This document shows, in pieces, positions 16,281 through 24,601 of a stretch of DNA of 33,570 bases. Location of the stretch: assembly GCA_009919175.1 (NCBI GenBank), contig RGCL01000029.1, positions 1 to 33,570 on the forward strand, written 5' to 3'. This stretch comes from Betaproteobacteria bacterium. Its GTDB lineage: Bacteria; Pseudomonadota; Gammaproteobacteria; Burkholderiales; Burkholderiaceae_C. How positions within the stretch are numbered: position 1 is the stretch's first letter; every line of letters starts with the position of its first letter. The notes beneath the pieces were generated by a model. The model was not told the DNA's origin and searched no databases. It saw only the letters and a program-made list of their open reading frames with translations. Made by a program: the position numbers and the translations under genes.

Positions 16281-17570
16281 ATGGAACTCACCGTACTGAC
16301 CTTGAGCTTCGCGCTCTTTCTGATCATGGGCGTGCCCGTGGCCTTTGCCATTGGCCTGTCCTCTGTGGCCACCATCGTGGTGGCGGGCCTGCCCATTGCT
16401 GTCGTCTTCCAGAAGATGGTGGGTGGCATGCAGGTCTTTTCTTTTTTGGCCATTCCCTTTTTCGTCTTCGCGGGGGAGCTGATGCTCTACGGCGGCATTG
16501 CCGAGCGCATCGTGCGATTTGCCAACAGCCTGGTTGGCCATGTACGTGGCGGCCTGGGCATGAGCAACGTGCTGGGCTGCACCATTTTTGGCGGTGTGGC
16601 CGGTTCACCCCTGGCCGATGTGTCTGCCATGGGCTCGGTCATGATCCCGCTGATGAAAAAAGAAGGTTACGACGCGGACTACGCCGTGAACGTGACCACG
16701 CATGCAGCCTTGGTGGGCGCCATCATGCCCACCTCGCACAACATGATCATCTTCACGCTGGCCACCTCGGGCATTGCCTCGGTGAGCGTTTTGGGCCTCA
16801 TCCTTGCCGGCTTGGTGCCTGCGGTCATCCTGACCTTGTGCAACCTGGCGGCCGCGTACTGGGTGGCAGTGCGTCGTGGCTATCCCACCCACGGCCAGTT
16901 CCCTGGCTGGGGTGAAGTGTTCAAAGCCTTTGCAGCCTCGCTGCCGGGTCTGTTGGTGGTGGTCATCATCCTGGTGGGCATTTTGTCGGGCGCATTCACC
17001 GCGACCGAATCGGCCTCGGTGGCCGTGGCCTGGGCCTTGCTGGTGACGGTGCTGGTTTATCGCAGCATGACCCTGCACAACTTCCTCAAGGCCTGTGCCA
17101 AAGCCTGCAAGACCACCGGTGTGGTGCTGCTGCTCATTGGCATCTCCAGCGCCTTTGGGTATTTCATGGCCTTGTATGAAGTGCCCCAGAAGACCGGCGA
17201 GCTCATGACCATGGTCAGCTCCGAGCCCTGGGTCATCTTCCTCATGATCAACGTGTTGCTGTTCATCCTGGGCACCTTCCTGGACATGGCTGCGACCATC
17301 CTGATCTGCACCCCCATCTTCATGCCCATCGCCATGCAATTTGGCATGGATCCCTTGCAGTTTGGCATCCTCATGCTCATCAATTGCGCCCTGGGCTTGA
17401 ACACTCCCCCTGTGGGCACGGTGCAGTTTGTGGGCTGTGCCATTGGCGGCATCAGTGTGGGGCAGGTCATGCGAACGATTGCGCCGTTCTATGGTGCGCT
17501 GGGCATGTGCTTGCTGCTGGTGACCTATGTGCCCGCGTTCTCTCTGTGGCTGCCCAACCTCTTCAAATGA
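16281..17570 (+). CDS. dctM: TRAP transporter large permease DctM
   Basis: The 429-residue ion-transporter-like large subunit that moves the ligand with a sodium or proton gradient. About a dozen hydrophobic helices are visible. Family motifs are clear: ALFLIMGVPVAFAIGL near the N-terminus, FSFLAIPFFVFAGELM at about 53-68, GVAGSPLADVSAMGSVMIP with the conserved SADVSA-like turn, MPTSHNMI, GAFTATESASVAVAWAL, and the C-terminal NTPPVGTVQF. The ATG at 16281 was chosen since the MELTVL start fits the family; earlier in-frame residues would overlap dctQ. It sits four bases after dctQ and 21 bases before the galactarate dehydratase gene. Confidence 0.95.
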   Translation: MELTVLTLSFALFLIMGVPVAFAIGLSSVATIVVAGLPIAVVFQKMVGGMQVFSFLAIPFFVFAGELMLYGGIAERIVRFANSLVGHVRGGLGMSNVLGCTIFGGVAGSPLADVSAMGSVMIPLMKKEGYDADYAVNVTTHAALVGAIMPTSHNMIIFTLATSGIASVSVLGLILAGLVPAVILTLCNLAAAYWVAVRRGYPTHGQFPGWGEVFKAFAASLPGLLVVVIILVGILSGAFTATESASVAVAWALLVTVLVYRSMTLHNFLKACAKACKTTGVVLLLIGISSAFGYFMALYEVPQKTGELMTMVSSEPWVIFLMINVLLFILGTFLDMAATILICTPIFMPIAMQFGMDPLQFGILMLINCALGLNTPPVGTVQFVGCAIGGISVGQVMRTIAPFYGALGMCLLLVTYVPAFSLWLPNLFK

Positions 17571-17591
17571 TTCACGCCAGGGGGATGGGTC

Positions 17592-19145
17592 ATGAGTGAG
17601 CCACAGTCCTTGCCCATTGTGGTGCGCATGCAGGCCAGCGACAACGTGGCCATCGTGGCCAACGAGGGCGGCTTGGCCGTTGGTACCGAGCTGCCCGGTG
17701 GCCTGGTGCTGGTCGATCGCGTGCCTCAGGGGCACAAAGTGGCCTTGTCTGCCATTGCGGCAGGTGAGCCCGTGCTGCGTTACGGCGTATCGATTGGCAA
17801 GGCCAGACAAGACATTCCAGCGGGTGCGTGGGTGCACGAGCGCCTGCTCGACATGCCCAGCGCCCGCGCGCTCACGGGCTTGCCCATGGCCACCGTCCAA
17901 GCTGCGCCCGCCGAGGCCCTGAGCGGATACACCTTTGAAGGCTATGTGAATGCCGATGGCTCGGTGGGCACGCGCAACCTGCTGGCCATCACCACCACCG
18001 TGCAATGCGTGGCCGGTGTGCTGGCCGTGGCCGTCAAGCGCATCGAGCAAGACCTCTTGCCGCACTACCCCAACGTCGATGGCGTGGTCGGCCTGGAGCA
18101 CACCTACGGTTGTGGTGTGGCCATCGATGCGCCCGGCGCCGAAATCCCCATCCGCACCTTGCGCCACATCAGCCTCAACCCCAACTTTGGCGGCGAGGTG
18201 ATGGTGGTGAGCCTGGGCTGCGAGAAGTTGCAACCCGATCGCCTGCTGCCAGCGGGCAGCATCCCCTTGCAGCCCGATGGCCTGGACCTGGTGTGTTTGC
18301 AAGACGCGGCTCACGTGGGCTTTGAGTCCATGATCGCGCACATCGTCGAGCGGGCCAAACACCACCTCGAGCGACTCAACGCACGCCGCCGCCAGACCGT
18401 ACCCGCCAGCAAGCTGGTGGTGGGTGTCCAATGCGGCGGCAGCGATGCCTTCTCTGGCGTCACCGCCAACCCTGCGGTGGGTTACATGGCCGACCTGGTG
18501 GTGCGAGCCGGCGGCACCATCATGTTTTCTGAAAACACCGAGGTGCGAGACGCCGTGGAGCAACTCACCGCGCGCGCCGCCAACCCGGCGGTGGCGCAAG
18601 ACATCATTGACCAGCTCGGCTGGTACGACGACTACCTGCAACGCGGTCGAAGCGACCGCAGCGCCAACACCACGCCCGGCAACAAGGCAGGCGGTTTGTC
18701 CAACATCGTTGAAAAAGCCATGGGCTCCATCATCAAGAGTGGCAGCTCGGCCATCGCCAGTGTGTTGCCACCGGGCGAGAAGCTCGCCCCGGATCAAACC
18801 GGCCTGGTGTTTGCGGCCACCCCCGCGAGCGACTTCATTTGCGGCACCTTGCAATTGGCCGCTGGCATGAACCTGCATGTGTTCACCACGGGCCGGGGCA
18901 CGCCCTATGGTTTGGCCCAATGCCCGGTGATCAAGGTGGCCACGCGCACCGAATTGGCCAGGCGCTGGCACGACCTCATGGACTTCAACGCTGGCCGCAT
19001 TGCCGACGGCGAATGCACGGTGGAGGAGGCCGGCTGGGCGCTGTTCCGTCAATTGCTGGCGGTGGCCAGCGGCGAGCAAACCTGGGCAGAGCGGTGGAAG
19101 CTGCACAACGACCTGGTGCTCTTCAACCCTGCGCCCATCACCTGA
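17592..19145 (+). CDS. garD: galactarate dehydratase
   Basis: A cytoplasmic dehydratase that turns galactarate (meso-galactarate) into 5-keto-4-deoxy-D-glucarate. The product has 517 residues, like E. coli GarD (about 523). Residues about 10-85 form the SAF domain ([17 protein letters not shown] to GAWVHERLL); the catalytic part follows with [50 protein letters not shown] split over residues 275-300, and the C-terminal [19 protein letters not shown]. The ATG at 17592 follows a GGGGG-containing Shine-Dalgarno. It lies 21 bases after dctM and 29 bases before the glucarate dehydratase gene. UxaA-family altronate dehydratases are the alternative but the length and SAF arrangement favour GarD. Confidence 0.93.
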   Translation: MSEPQSLPIVVRMQASDNVAIVANEGGLAVGTELPGGLVLVDRVPQGHKVALSAIAAGEPVLRYGVSIGKARQDIPAGAWVHERLLDMPSARALTGLPMATVQAAPAEALSGYTFEGYVNADGSVGTRNLLAITTTVQCVAGVLAVAVKRIEQDLLPHYPNVDGVVGLEHTYGCGVAIDAPGAEIPIRTLRHISLNPNFGGEVMVVSLGCEKLQPDRLLPAGSIPLQPDGLDLVCLQDAAHVGFESMIAHIVERAKHHLERLNARRRQTVPASKLVVGVQCGGSDAFSGVTANPAVGYMADLVVRAGGTIMFSENTEVRDAVEQLTARAANPAVAQDIIDQLGWYDDYLQRGRSDRSANTTPGNKAGGLSNIVEKAMGSIIKSGSSAIASVLPPGEKLAPDQTGLVFAATPASDFICGTLQLAAGMNLHVFTTGRGTPYGLAQCPVIKVATRTELARRWHDLMDFNAGRIADGECTVEEAGWALFRQLLAVASGEQTWAERWKLHNDLVLFNPAPIT

Positions 19146-19174
19146 TTCCTTTTGTTGTTTGGACCTTGACCCCC

Positions 19175-20518
19175 ATGAATGCAAGCCCTCATCCCGACAC
19201 GCCAGTGGTGACCGATTTGCGAGCCATCCCTGTGGCTGGCCGCGATGGCATGTTGCTCAACCTGAGCGGCGCCCATGCGCCATTTTTCACCCGCAACCTG
19301 CTCTTGCTCACCGACAGCAGCGGGCGCGTGGGCGTGGGCGAAGTGCCGGGTGGCGAAGCCATCCGCAACACGCTGGAGGACGCGCGCGACATCGTGGTGG
19401 GTCAGCCCGTGGGGCGCTACCTCAGCATCTTGCAAGGCATGCAGCAAACCTTTGCCGATCGCGATGCGGGGGGCAGGGGGTTGCAGACCTTCGATTTGCG
19501 CACCACCATCCATGCGGTGACCGCAGTGGAGTCCGCCCTGCTCGATTTGCTGGGTCAATTTTTGGGTGTGCCCGTGGCCTCCTTGCTGGGCGAAGGCCAG
19601 CAGCGCAGCCAGGTCGAGATGCTGGGCTATTTGTTTTTTGTGGGCGACGCCCGCAAAACCGATTTGCCCTATGCCAGCGAACCCCAGGCCGACTGCGACT
19701 GGTTTCGTTTGCGCCATGAACCCGCCACCACGCCAGAGGCCGTGGTGCGCCTGGCCCAGGCAGCGCACGCGCGCTATGGCTTCAACGACTTCAAGCTCAA
19801 GGGCGGCGTCTTTTCGGGCGAGATGGAGGTGCAAACCATTCACGCCCTACACGAAGCCTTCCCCAAGGCGCGCATCACCTTAGACCCCAACGGGGGCTGG
19901 TTGCTCAAGGACGCGGTTCGCCTCATGCGCGACATGCACGGCGTTCTGGCTTACGCCGAAGACCCGTGCGGGGCAGAAGGGGGCTTTAGCGGGCGTGAAG
20001 TGATGGCCGAATTTCGTCGCGCGACAGGTTTGCCTACCGCCACCAACATGGTGGCCACCGACTGGCGCCAAATGGTGCATGCCTTGTCGCTGCAAAGCGT
20101 GGACATCCCCCTGGCCGACCCACACTTTTGGACCATGGCGGGTTCGGTGCGCGTGGCGCAAACCTGTCGCGACTGGGGACTCACCTGGGGCTCGCATTCC
20201 AACAATCACTTTGATGTGTCGCTGGCCATGTTCACGCACGTTGCGGCGGCAGCGCCCGGGCGCGTCACCGCCATTGATACGCACTGGATCTGGCAAGACG
20301 GCCAGCGCCTCACACGGGCGCCATTGCAAATCGTCAATGGCTTGGTCGATGTGCCGCAAGCGCCAGGACTGGGCATTGAGCTGGACATGGACAAGGTGGA
20401 GGCCGCGCACCAGTTGTATTTGCAGCATGGTTTGGGCTCCCGCGATGACGCCATGGCCATGCAATACCTGATCCCCGGTTGGCGTTTTGACCCCAAGCGG
20501 CCTTGCATGGTCCGATGA
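19175..20518 (+). CDS. gudD: glucarate dehydratase
   Basis: An enolase-superfamily dehydratase that converts D-glucarate (and often L-idarate) to 5-keto-4-deoxy-D-glucarate, the same product as GarD. The protein has 447 residues, as usual for GudD. Catalytic features seen: the K-x-K pair in FKLKGG, the metal ligands in TLDPNGGW and YAEDPCG, an Asn in ATNMVATDW, and the general-base histidine in [11 protein letters not shown]; the C-terminus has the family ending [13 protein letters not shown]. The ATG at 19175 lies 29 bases past the garD stop. It is the last gene of the uronate cluster; tRNA-Arg follows. Presence of both dehydratases suggests use of both galacturonate and glucuronate. Confidence 0.95.
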   Translation: MNASPHPDTPVVTDLRAIPVAGRDGMLLNLSGAHAPFFTRNLLLLTDSSGRVGVGEVPGGEAIRNTLEDARDIVVGQPVGRYLSILQGMQQTFADRDAGGRGLQTFDLRTTIHAVTAVESALLDLLGQFLGVPVASLLGEGQQRSQVEMLGYLFFVGDARKTDLPYASEPQADCDWFRLRHEPATTPEAVVRLAQAAHARYGFNDFKLKGGVFSGEMEVQTIHALHEAFPKARITLDPNGGWLLKDAVRLMRDMHGVLAYAEDPCGAEGGFSGREVMAEFRRATGLPTATNMVATDWRQMVHALSLQSVDIPLADPHFWTMAGSVRVAQTCRDWGLTWGSHSNNHFDVSLAMFTHVAAAAPGRVTAIDTHWIWQDGQRLTRAPLQIVNGLVDVPQAPGLGIELDMDKVEAAHQLYLQHGLGSRDDAMAMQYLIPGWRFDPKRPCMVR

Positions 20519-20551
20519 GCCCCACCCACGCGTGCTAGAATTTGCCTTGTT

Positions 20552-20628
20552 GCGGCTGTAGCTCAGTTGGATAGAGTACTTGGCTACGAACCAAGGGGTC
20601 GTGGGTTCGAATCCTGCCAGCCGCGCCA
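20552..20628 (+). tRNA. tRNA-Arg (anticodon ACG)
   Basis: A 77-base tRNA with encoded CCA. The acceptor stem pairs GCGGCTG with CAGCCGC, the D arm has AGCTCAGTTGGATAGAGT, and the anticodon stem CTTGG/CCAAG encloses CTACGAA, giving anticodon ACG for arginine CGU. The T arm has GGTTCGAATCC. A -10-like TAGAAT lies ten bases upstream (20536-20541); no clear -35 was found, so read-through from gudD may also occur. The A in the wobble position would be deaminated to inosine by TadA. Confidence 0.97.
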
Positions 20629-20636
20629 TTAAAGAG

Positions 20637-20663
20637 AAAGCCTCGAGAAATCGAGGCTTTTTT
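20637..20663 (+). terminator. Rho-independent terminator after tRNA-Arg
   Basis: A perfect 10-bp stem AAAGCCTCGA/TCGAGGCTTT (20637-20646 with 20651-20660) has a GAAA tetraloop and continues into a T-run. It ends the tRNA transcript and probably the whole uronate cluster, and separates it from the convergent metallo-hydrolase gene. Confidence 0.93.
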
Positions 20664-20720
20664 CTTTGAGTTTTCAACCGGGGCGCTCATCGCTCATGAA
20701 GGCCACGACTTGACCGGTGA

Positions 20721-21704
20721 TCATTTGCCGCTCTTCAACACATCCTTCTCAGCGTTCACAAATGCACCGTAGGCATTGAGTTTGTTGGCCGCTTCAAACG
20801 CAGGCAAGTCTTTGAAGTCGGACCAGTCGGTGCTGGCGTAGGCCTCCTCAAAGGTCTGCATCTCGCTCACGGCCTTGGCCATGGCTTGCCCCAAAAATTT
20901 CAAGTAACGCTGGGTGAGGGCAATGTCTTGGGCGGGGTTGTACGAGATGGGGCCGTGTCCAGGAATGGCCACCTTGGGGGTTTGCAGCATCATGTTGTCG
21001 ATGGCGCGCAGCCAGTCGTTGGGGTCTGCGTTGCCCACAAAGGGCAATCGGCCGGTGAAGAACAAATCTCCGGTGAACAACACCCCCAGTTCGTCGATGC
21101 GCATCATCAGGTCGTCTTCGGCATGGCCGGATCGGCCATCGAGCAAGGTGAAGTGATAGCGCCCCACTTGCAGGCGCTCGGCTTGCTGGCCATCGACCTT
21201 GGCCACCCGCGTGGGGGCGATCAGCCGCGTTTGCTCATTCACCCAGGGGAACAAATCCTGTTTGCGTTGCGCGAGGCGCTGTGCCGTGTTGTCGCTTTGA
21301 AAGACAGACAGGGCTTTGGGGTGAGCCACCACCTCCACGCCCGGCCCGAGCAGGCTTTGCAAGCCATAAAAATGGTCGGCATGGTAGTGGGAAACAACAA
21401 CCAGTTTGACCCGCTCGCCCGATGCGGTTTGAACCAGGCGAATGAACTTGTCGGCCAAGGCGGGTGAGCCCAGGCTGTCAAACACCACCAGGCCTGCGCC
21501 GGTGGCCACAGCGCCGGCATTGGAATTGAAGCCGGCATTGGCCGAACTGGCCACGCCCGGCAGCCCTTGGACGAAGTAGACATCCCGCCCCACGGTTTGC
21601 AGGGTCATGGGGGGCAAGCCATCGGCTTGCATCTGGGCTTTGGTCAAGCCACAGCCCATGATGAGCAGCAGGGGGCTCAGGCAACGCAACAATCGAGCAA
21701 TCAT
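20721..21704 (-). CDS. exported metallo-beta-lactamase-fold hydrolase
   Basis: A 327-residue zinc hydrolase of the metallo-beta-lactamase superfamily. The N-terminus (MIARLLRCLSPLLLIMGC) looks like a signal peptide with a possible lipidation Cys at 18. The metal motif HYHADH is at residues 106-111; later ligands are in RSGHAEDDL, LFTGDLFF and IPGHGPIS. Sequences of this type near sulfide/thiosulfate or quinoprotein genes are labelled SoxH-like or quinoprotein relay hydrolases; whether it acts on a sulfur compound is unknown. The ATG at 21704 follows AGAGGTG. It lies downstream of the FAD sulfide dehydrogenase gene but a strong terminator separates them, so it probably has its own promoter. 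Confidence 0.88.
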   Translation of the reverse strand: MIARLLRCLSPLLLIMGCGLTKAQMQADGLPPMTLQTVGRDVYFVQGLPGVASSANAGFNSNAGAVATGAGLVVFDSLGSPALADKFIRLVQTASGERVKLVVVSHYHADHFYGLQSLLGPGVEVVAHPKALSVFQSDNTAQRLAQRKQDLFPWVNEQTRLIAPTRVAKVDGQQAERLQVGRYHFTLLDGRSGHAEDDLMMRIDELGVLFTGDLFFTGRLPFVGNADPNDWLRAIDNMMLQTPKVAIPGHGPISYNPAQDIALTQRYLKFLGQAMAKAVSEMQTFEEAYASTDWSDFKDLPAFEAANKLNAYGAFVNAEKDVLKSGK

Positions 21705-21774
21705 GAATTCACCTCTGGACGCGAGTGTGCCTCAAACCCTGGCATGCGGCATGTGCGGTGCAGGACGCGCCATG

Positions 21775-21798
21775 AAAAAACCCCGGCAAGCCGGGGTT
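21775..21798 (-). terminator. Rho-independent terminator after the sulfide dehydrogenase gene
   Basis: A GC-rich stem CCCCGG/CCGGGG (21781-21786 with 21791-21796) with a CAAG loop is extended by AA/TT pairs, and six T follow on the minus strand. It sits 20 bases past the flavoprotein stop. Confidence 0.9.
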
Positions 21799-21820
21799 CG
21801 ATGGACAAGCCTGGGGAGAG

Positions 21821-23098
21821 TCAGGCGAGGGTATCTGCCCAAATGTTTTGTGCCCATGCCCAGGCATATCGGCCTTCGAGTTCGTTGGCCGCAGTGGACA
21901 GGCCGCCCGAGCCCGGCACCGTGACCATGGTCTTTTTCTCGGCGTCGTAGCGGTGCACGCTGGCCACGTGCACCACGTCGGTGGCGGTGACAAAGCTGTA
22001 GCAGGTGTTGTTGTAGAGGGGCATGGTGTCCACAGCTTGACCCTGGAGCATGGCCACCACGGCAGCGGCGCACACCTTGGCATGCTGGTTGGCCATGTGA
22101 CCCGACTTGGGCATGAGGGGCGCACTCAAGGTGGCGTCACCCAGCACATGGATGCCTGCTGCCGCCTTGGATTCGAAGGTGAGGAAATCCACTTCGCACC
22201 AGCGCTTGTTGGCCGTGGCCAGACCTGTTTTGACCGCAATGGCACCCGCGCGCATGCGCGGGATGTAGTTGAGCACATCGGCCTTGACGGGGTCGTTGAA
22301 CTCAAAGGTGAGAGTGCGCGTGTTGGCATCGACATCCATCACCTTGTGGTTGGGGCGGTAATCGATCATGCCCGCATAGTGATCTGCCCAGGCCTTGCGG
22401 AACAAACCGGCCTTGGAGGTGATGTCGGCGTTCTCGTCCAGGATGAGGATTTTGCTCTTGGGTTTGTGGGTTTTGAAATAGCTGGCCACCTGGCATGCCC
22501 GCTCGTAGGGGCCGGGGGGGCAGCGATAGGGCGCAGCGGGAATCGACATGGCGAACACGCCGCCATCGGGCATGGCTTCGAGCTGCTTGCGCAGGTTGAC
22601 CGTTTGCGGACCAGCTTTCCAGGCGTGGGGCACTTTCTCGGTGGCGCCTGAGATTTGCATGCCGGGCACTTCCTCGAACATGAAGTCGATGCCAGGCGAC
22701 ACGATGAGGCGGTCGTAGGGCAGGGTTTGGCCGCCCGCCAAGGTGACGGTTTTTTGGGTGGCATCGATGGCATCGACCATGCCCTTGACCAGCCGAACGC
22801 CATGGCGCTTGCCGAGGTTGTCGTAGGGGGTGGTGATGTCTTGCAGGGTCTTGTGGCCACCGATCACCAGGTTGGAGATGGGGCAGGAGACAAAGGCATC
22901 GTTGGGTTCGATGAGGGTCACATCGATCTTGCCCTCGGACCACATGCGGGTGTACTTGGCGGCGGTGGCGCCGGCATAGCCGCCACCGATGACCACCACT
23001 TTGGGCTGGTTGCCGCCCACTGTGGCGCAGCCGCTCAAGGCAGCGGCACTGGTGAGGGAGGCGGCACCGGCATATTGGATGAATTGACGACGTTTCAT
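21821..23098 (-). CDS. fccB: flavocytochrome c sulfide dehydrogenase, FAD subunit (FccB/SoxF-like)
   Basis: A periplasmic flavoprotein that oxidises sulfide to sulfur or polysulfide and passes electrons to a partner cytochrome c. It has 425 residues. The N-terminus is a Tat signal with KRRQFIQ followed by a hydrophobic stretch and ALSGCA. The FAD-binding motif is VVVIGGGYAGATAAKY at about residues 34-49. Three cysteines match those of known FccB: C72 in SCPISN (the covalent FAD position), C193 in YRCPPGPYER and C366 in NNTCYSF (the redox-active disulfide). The ATG at 23098 has AGGAG upstream, and the cytochrome stop lies in that ribosome-binding region, so the two are coupled. A GTG at 23113 is the weaker alternative start. 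Confidence 0.92.
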   Translation of the reverse strand: MKRRQFIQYAGAASLTSAAALSGCATVGGNQPKVVVIGGGYAGATAAKYTRMWSEGKIDVTLIEPNDAFVSCPISNLVIGGHKTLQDITTPYDNLGKRHGVRLVKGMVDAIDATQKTVTLAGGQTLPYDRLIVSPGIDFMFEEVPGMQISGATEKVPHAWKAGPQTVNLRKQLEAMPDGGVFAMSIPAAPYRCPPGPYERACQVASYFKTHKPKSKILILDENADITSKAGLFRKAWADHYAGMIDYRPNHKVMDVDANTRTLTFEFNDPVKADVLNYIPRMRAGAIAVKTGLATANKRWCEVDFLTFESKAAAGIHVLGDATLSAPLMPKSGHMANQHAKVCAAAVVAMLQGQAVDTMPLYNNTCYSFVTATDVVHVASVHRYDAEKKTMVTVPGSGGLSTAANELEGRYAWAWAQNIWADTLA

Positions 23099-23109
23099 GC
23101 GGGTGCTCC

Positions 23110-23424
23110 TCACTTGGGTTGTTTGGCGAAATAGGCGGCCAGTGCCTTGAGTTCATCATCGCTGTAGCCGGCGGCGATCTGGTGCATGAGGGTGGCGGGG
23201 ATCTTCTTGCCCTTGAAGTCGAGCAGCTTGCGCTCCAGGGTGGCCTGGTCAACGCCAGCGATGGGGTAAGCGTCGCCCGTGGGTTTGCCCGTGGTGCCGT
23301 GGCAGCTGGCGCACGCCGACGCCCAGGTGCGCAATTGGGTGGCCGATGGATTGGCCTGGCTCAGGGTGCTCAAGGCCAGCACACTGGCACCGAGCAGCAC
23401 GGTTTTCATGGCAGGGACGTGCAT
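23110..23424 (-). CDS. fccA: monoheme cytochrome c subunit of sulfide dehydrogenase (FccA/SoxE-like)
   Basis: A small exported class I cytochrome c, 104 residues, and the natural electron acceptor of the flavoprotein encoded just after it. After a signal peptide (MKTVLLGASVLALSTLSQA from residue 6) comes the heme-binding CASCH motif, followed by GTTGKPTGDAYPIAG; the distal methionine ligand is probably in PATLMHQIAAGYSDDELKALAAYFA. Only one heme site is present, unlike the diheme FccA of Allochromatium. The ATG at 23424 follows AAGGAG at ideal spacing; M6 is a second possibility. It is the first gene of the operon and is divergent from the TAXI-TRAP genes across 167 bases. Confidence 0.92.
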   Translation of the reverse strand: MHVPAMKTVLLGASVLALSTLSQANPSATQLRTWASACASCHGTTGKPTGDAYPIAGVDQATLERKLLDFKGKKIPATLMHQIAAGYSDDELKALAAYFAKQPK

Positions 23425-23591
23425 GAAGGGCTCCTTTATCTCAGCAAAATAGCCCAAGCATTTTCAGCCGGTGGAGATGGGCAAAGCATGGGGAGTTTCA
23501 CTCATACAGGTCCCTTGGCCTGTGTGAGGGCGCACGCATGTGCTAAAACGCACAGCTCAACAAGATCTTCCTCATCTTCATTGGAGTCCAC
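23425..23591. promoter_or_regulatory. divergent intergenic region between fccA and TAXI receptor
   Basis: This 167-base gap must hold promoters for both directions. It contains ACAGG/CCTGT repeats around an eight-base spacer at about 23505-23522 and a TGCTAAAAC sequence that could act as a -10 box on the plus strand. No confident -35 was found and no regulator gene is adjacent. Confidence 0.35.
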
Positions 23592-24545
23592 ATGCAACGT
23601 CGTTCCCTTTTGATCGCCCTGGGCCTGGCCCTGTCTGTGACCACCGCCGTCCAGGCACAGCAGTTTTTCCGCATTGGCACGGGCGGCACCGCCGGCACCT
23701 ACTACCCTGTGGGCGGCATGATTGCCAACGCCGTGAGTCAGCCCGGCAAGATCGTGGTGACGGCGCAAGCCTCCAATGGCTCGGTGGCCAACGTCAACGG
23801 CATTTCGGGTGGTGCGATGGAGTCGGGCTTTTCCCAGTCCGATGTGGCCACCTGGGCCTACACCGCAACCGGGGTCTTCGCTGGCAAGCCACCCGTGACC
23901 GACTTGCGCATGATTGCCAACCTCTATCCCGAGAGCATTCACCTGGTGGTCAAAAAAGGGTCGGGCATCAAAACTGTGGCCGACCTCAAGGGCAAGCGCG
24001 TTGCGCTCGATGAACCCGGCTCAGGCACCCTGGTCAATGCACGCGCTGTGCTGGCCGCCTGGGGGCTCAAGGAAAGCGACATCAAGCCCGACTACATCAA
24101 GCCCAACCAGGCTGGTGACAAGCTCAAGGACGGCGCACTCGATGCCTTCTTCTTTGTGGGCGGCTCACCGGCGGGTGCCATTGCTGAGCTGGCCTCCAGT
24201 GGCGCGGGCATCGAGCTGGTCCCCTTGAGCGGACCGCAAAGCGATGCCTTGCGCAAGGCCAACCCCTACCTGGCGGTGGACACCATTCCGGCAGGCACTT
24301 ACAAGGACGTGCCCGCAGTGCAAACCCTGGCCATGGGCGCACAGTGGGTGACCAGTTCCAAGGCCGATGCAGAAACGGTCTACCAGATCACCAAGGCCTT
24401 GTTCAGCAAGGAGACCCAGCAAGCCCTGGCTGCGGGTCACGCCAAGGGCAAGTACATCACCCTCAAGAATGCCGTGGATGGCGTGGGCATTCCCTTCCAT
24501 CCTGGTGCCGAACGCTTCTACAAAGAAGCGGGCGTCCTCAAGTGA
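23592..24545 (+). CDS. TAXI-family TRAP transporter solute-binding protein
   Basis: A periplasmic receptor of the TAXI type, 317 residues. Signal peptide MQRRSLLIALGLALSVTTAVQA; the mature protein opens with FFRIGTGGTAGTYYPVGG, the hallmark of TAXI proteins. Other family segments are QASNGSVANVNGI, ESGFSQSDVATWAY, GKRVALDEPGSGT and FHPGAERFYKE. The ATG at 23592 follows GGAG. It is transcribed with the fused permease gene 57 bases downstream, with a terminator-like hairpin in between. Ligands of TAXI receptors are little known (glutamate, 2-oxoglutarate and others have been reported in the family); nothing here fixes the substrate. Confidence 0.93.
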   Translation: MQRRSLLIALGLALSVTTAVQAQQFFRIGTGGTAGTYYPVGGMIANAVSQPGKIVVTAQASNGSVANVNGISGGAMESGFSQSDVATWAYTATGVFAGKPPVTDLRMIANLYPESIHLVVKKGSGIKTVADLKGKRVALDEPGSGTLVNARAVLAAWGLKESDIKPDYIKPNQAGDKLKDGALDAFFFVGGSPAGAIAELASSGAGIELVPLSGPQSDALRKANPYLAVDTIPAGTYKDVPAVQTLAMGAQWVTSSKADAETVYQITKALFSKETQQALAAGHAKGKYITLKNAVDGVGIPFHPGAERFYKEAGVLK

Positions 24546-24567
24546 TGCTTTGAACCCGTTCTCACAC

Positions 24568-24589
24568 AGGGGCCATCAGGCCCCTTTTT
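24568..24589 (+). terminator. terminator-like hairpin between TAXI receptor and permease genes
   Basis: A perfect 7-bp stem AGGGGCC/GGCCCCT (24568-24574 with 24579-24585) with an ATCA loop is followed by four further T. It lies inside the 56-base gap before the permease ATG and probably lets only part of transcription through (inferred). Confidence 0.75.
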
Positions 24590-24601
24590 GATGGAATCGC
24601 C

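Noticed and set aside
16605-19184. Long minus-strand open frame opposite dctM and garD
   Set aside because: His/Gly/Gln-rich shadow of two strongly recognised genes; no motif, no start signal.
20552-20628. tRNA-Arg as an integration site
   Set aside because: No integrase, no duplicated 3' end of the tRNA seen nearby, and the flanking genes look like ordinary core metabolism.
20673-20726. Short minus-strand frame starting MITGQVVAF after the metallo-hydrolase gene, resembling a dehydrogenase C-terminus
   Set aside because: Only 16 codons, overlaps the previous stop and has no upstream remnant of such a gene; too short to support.
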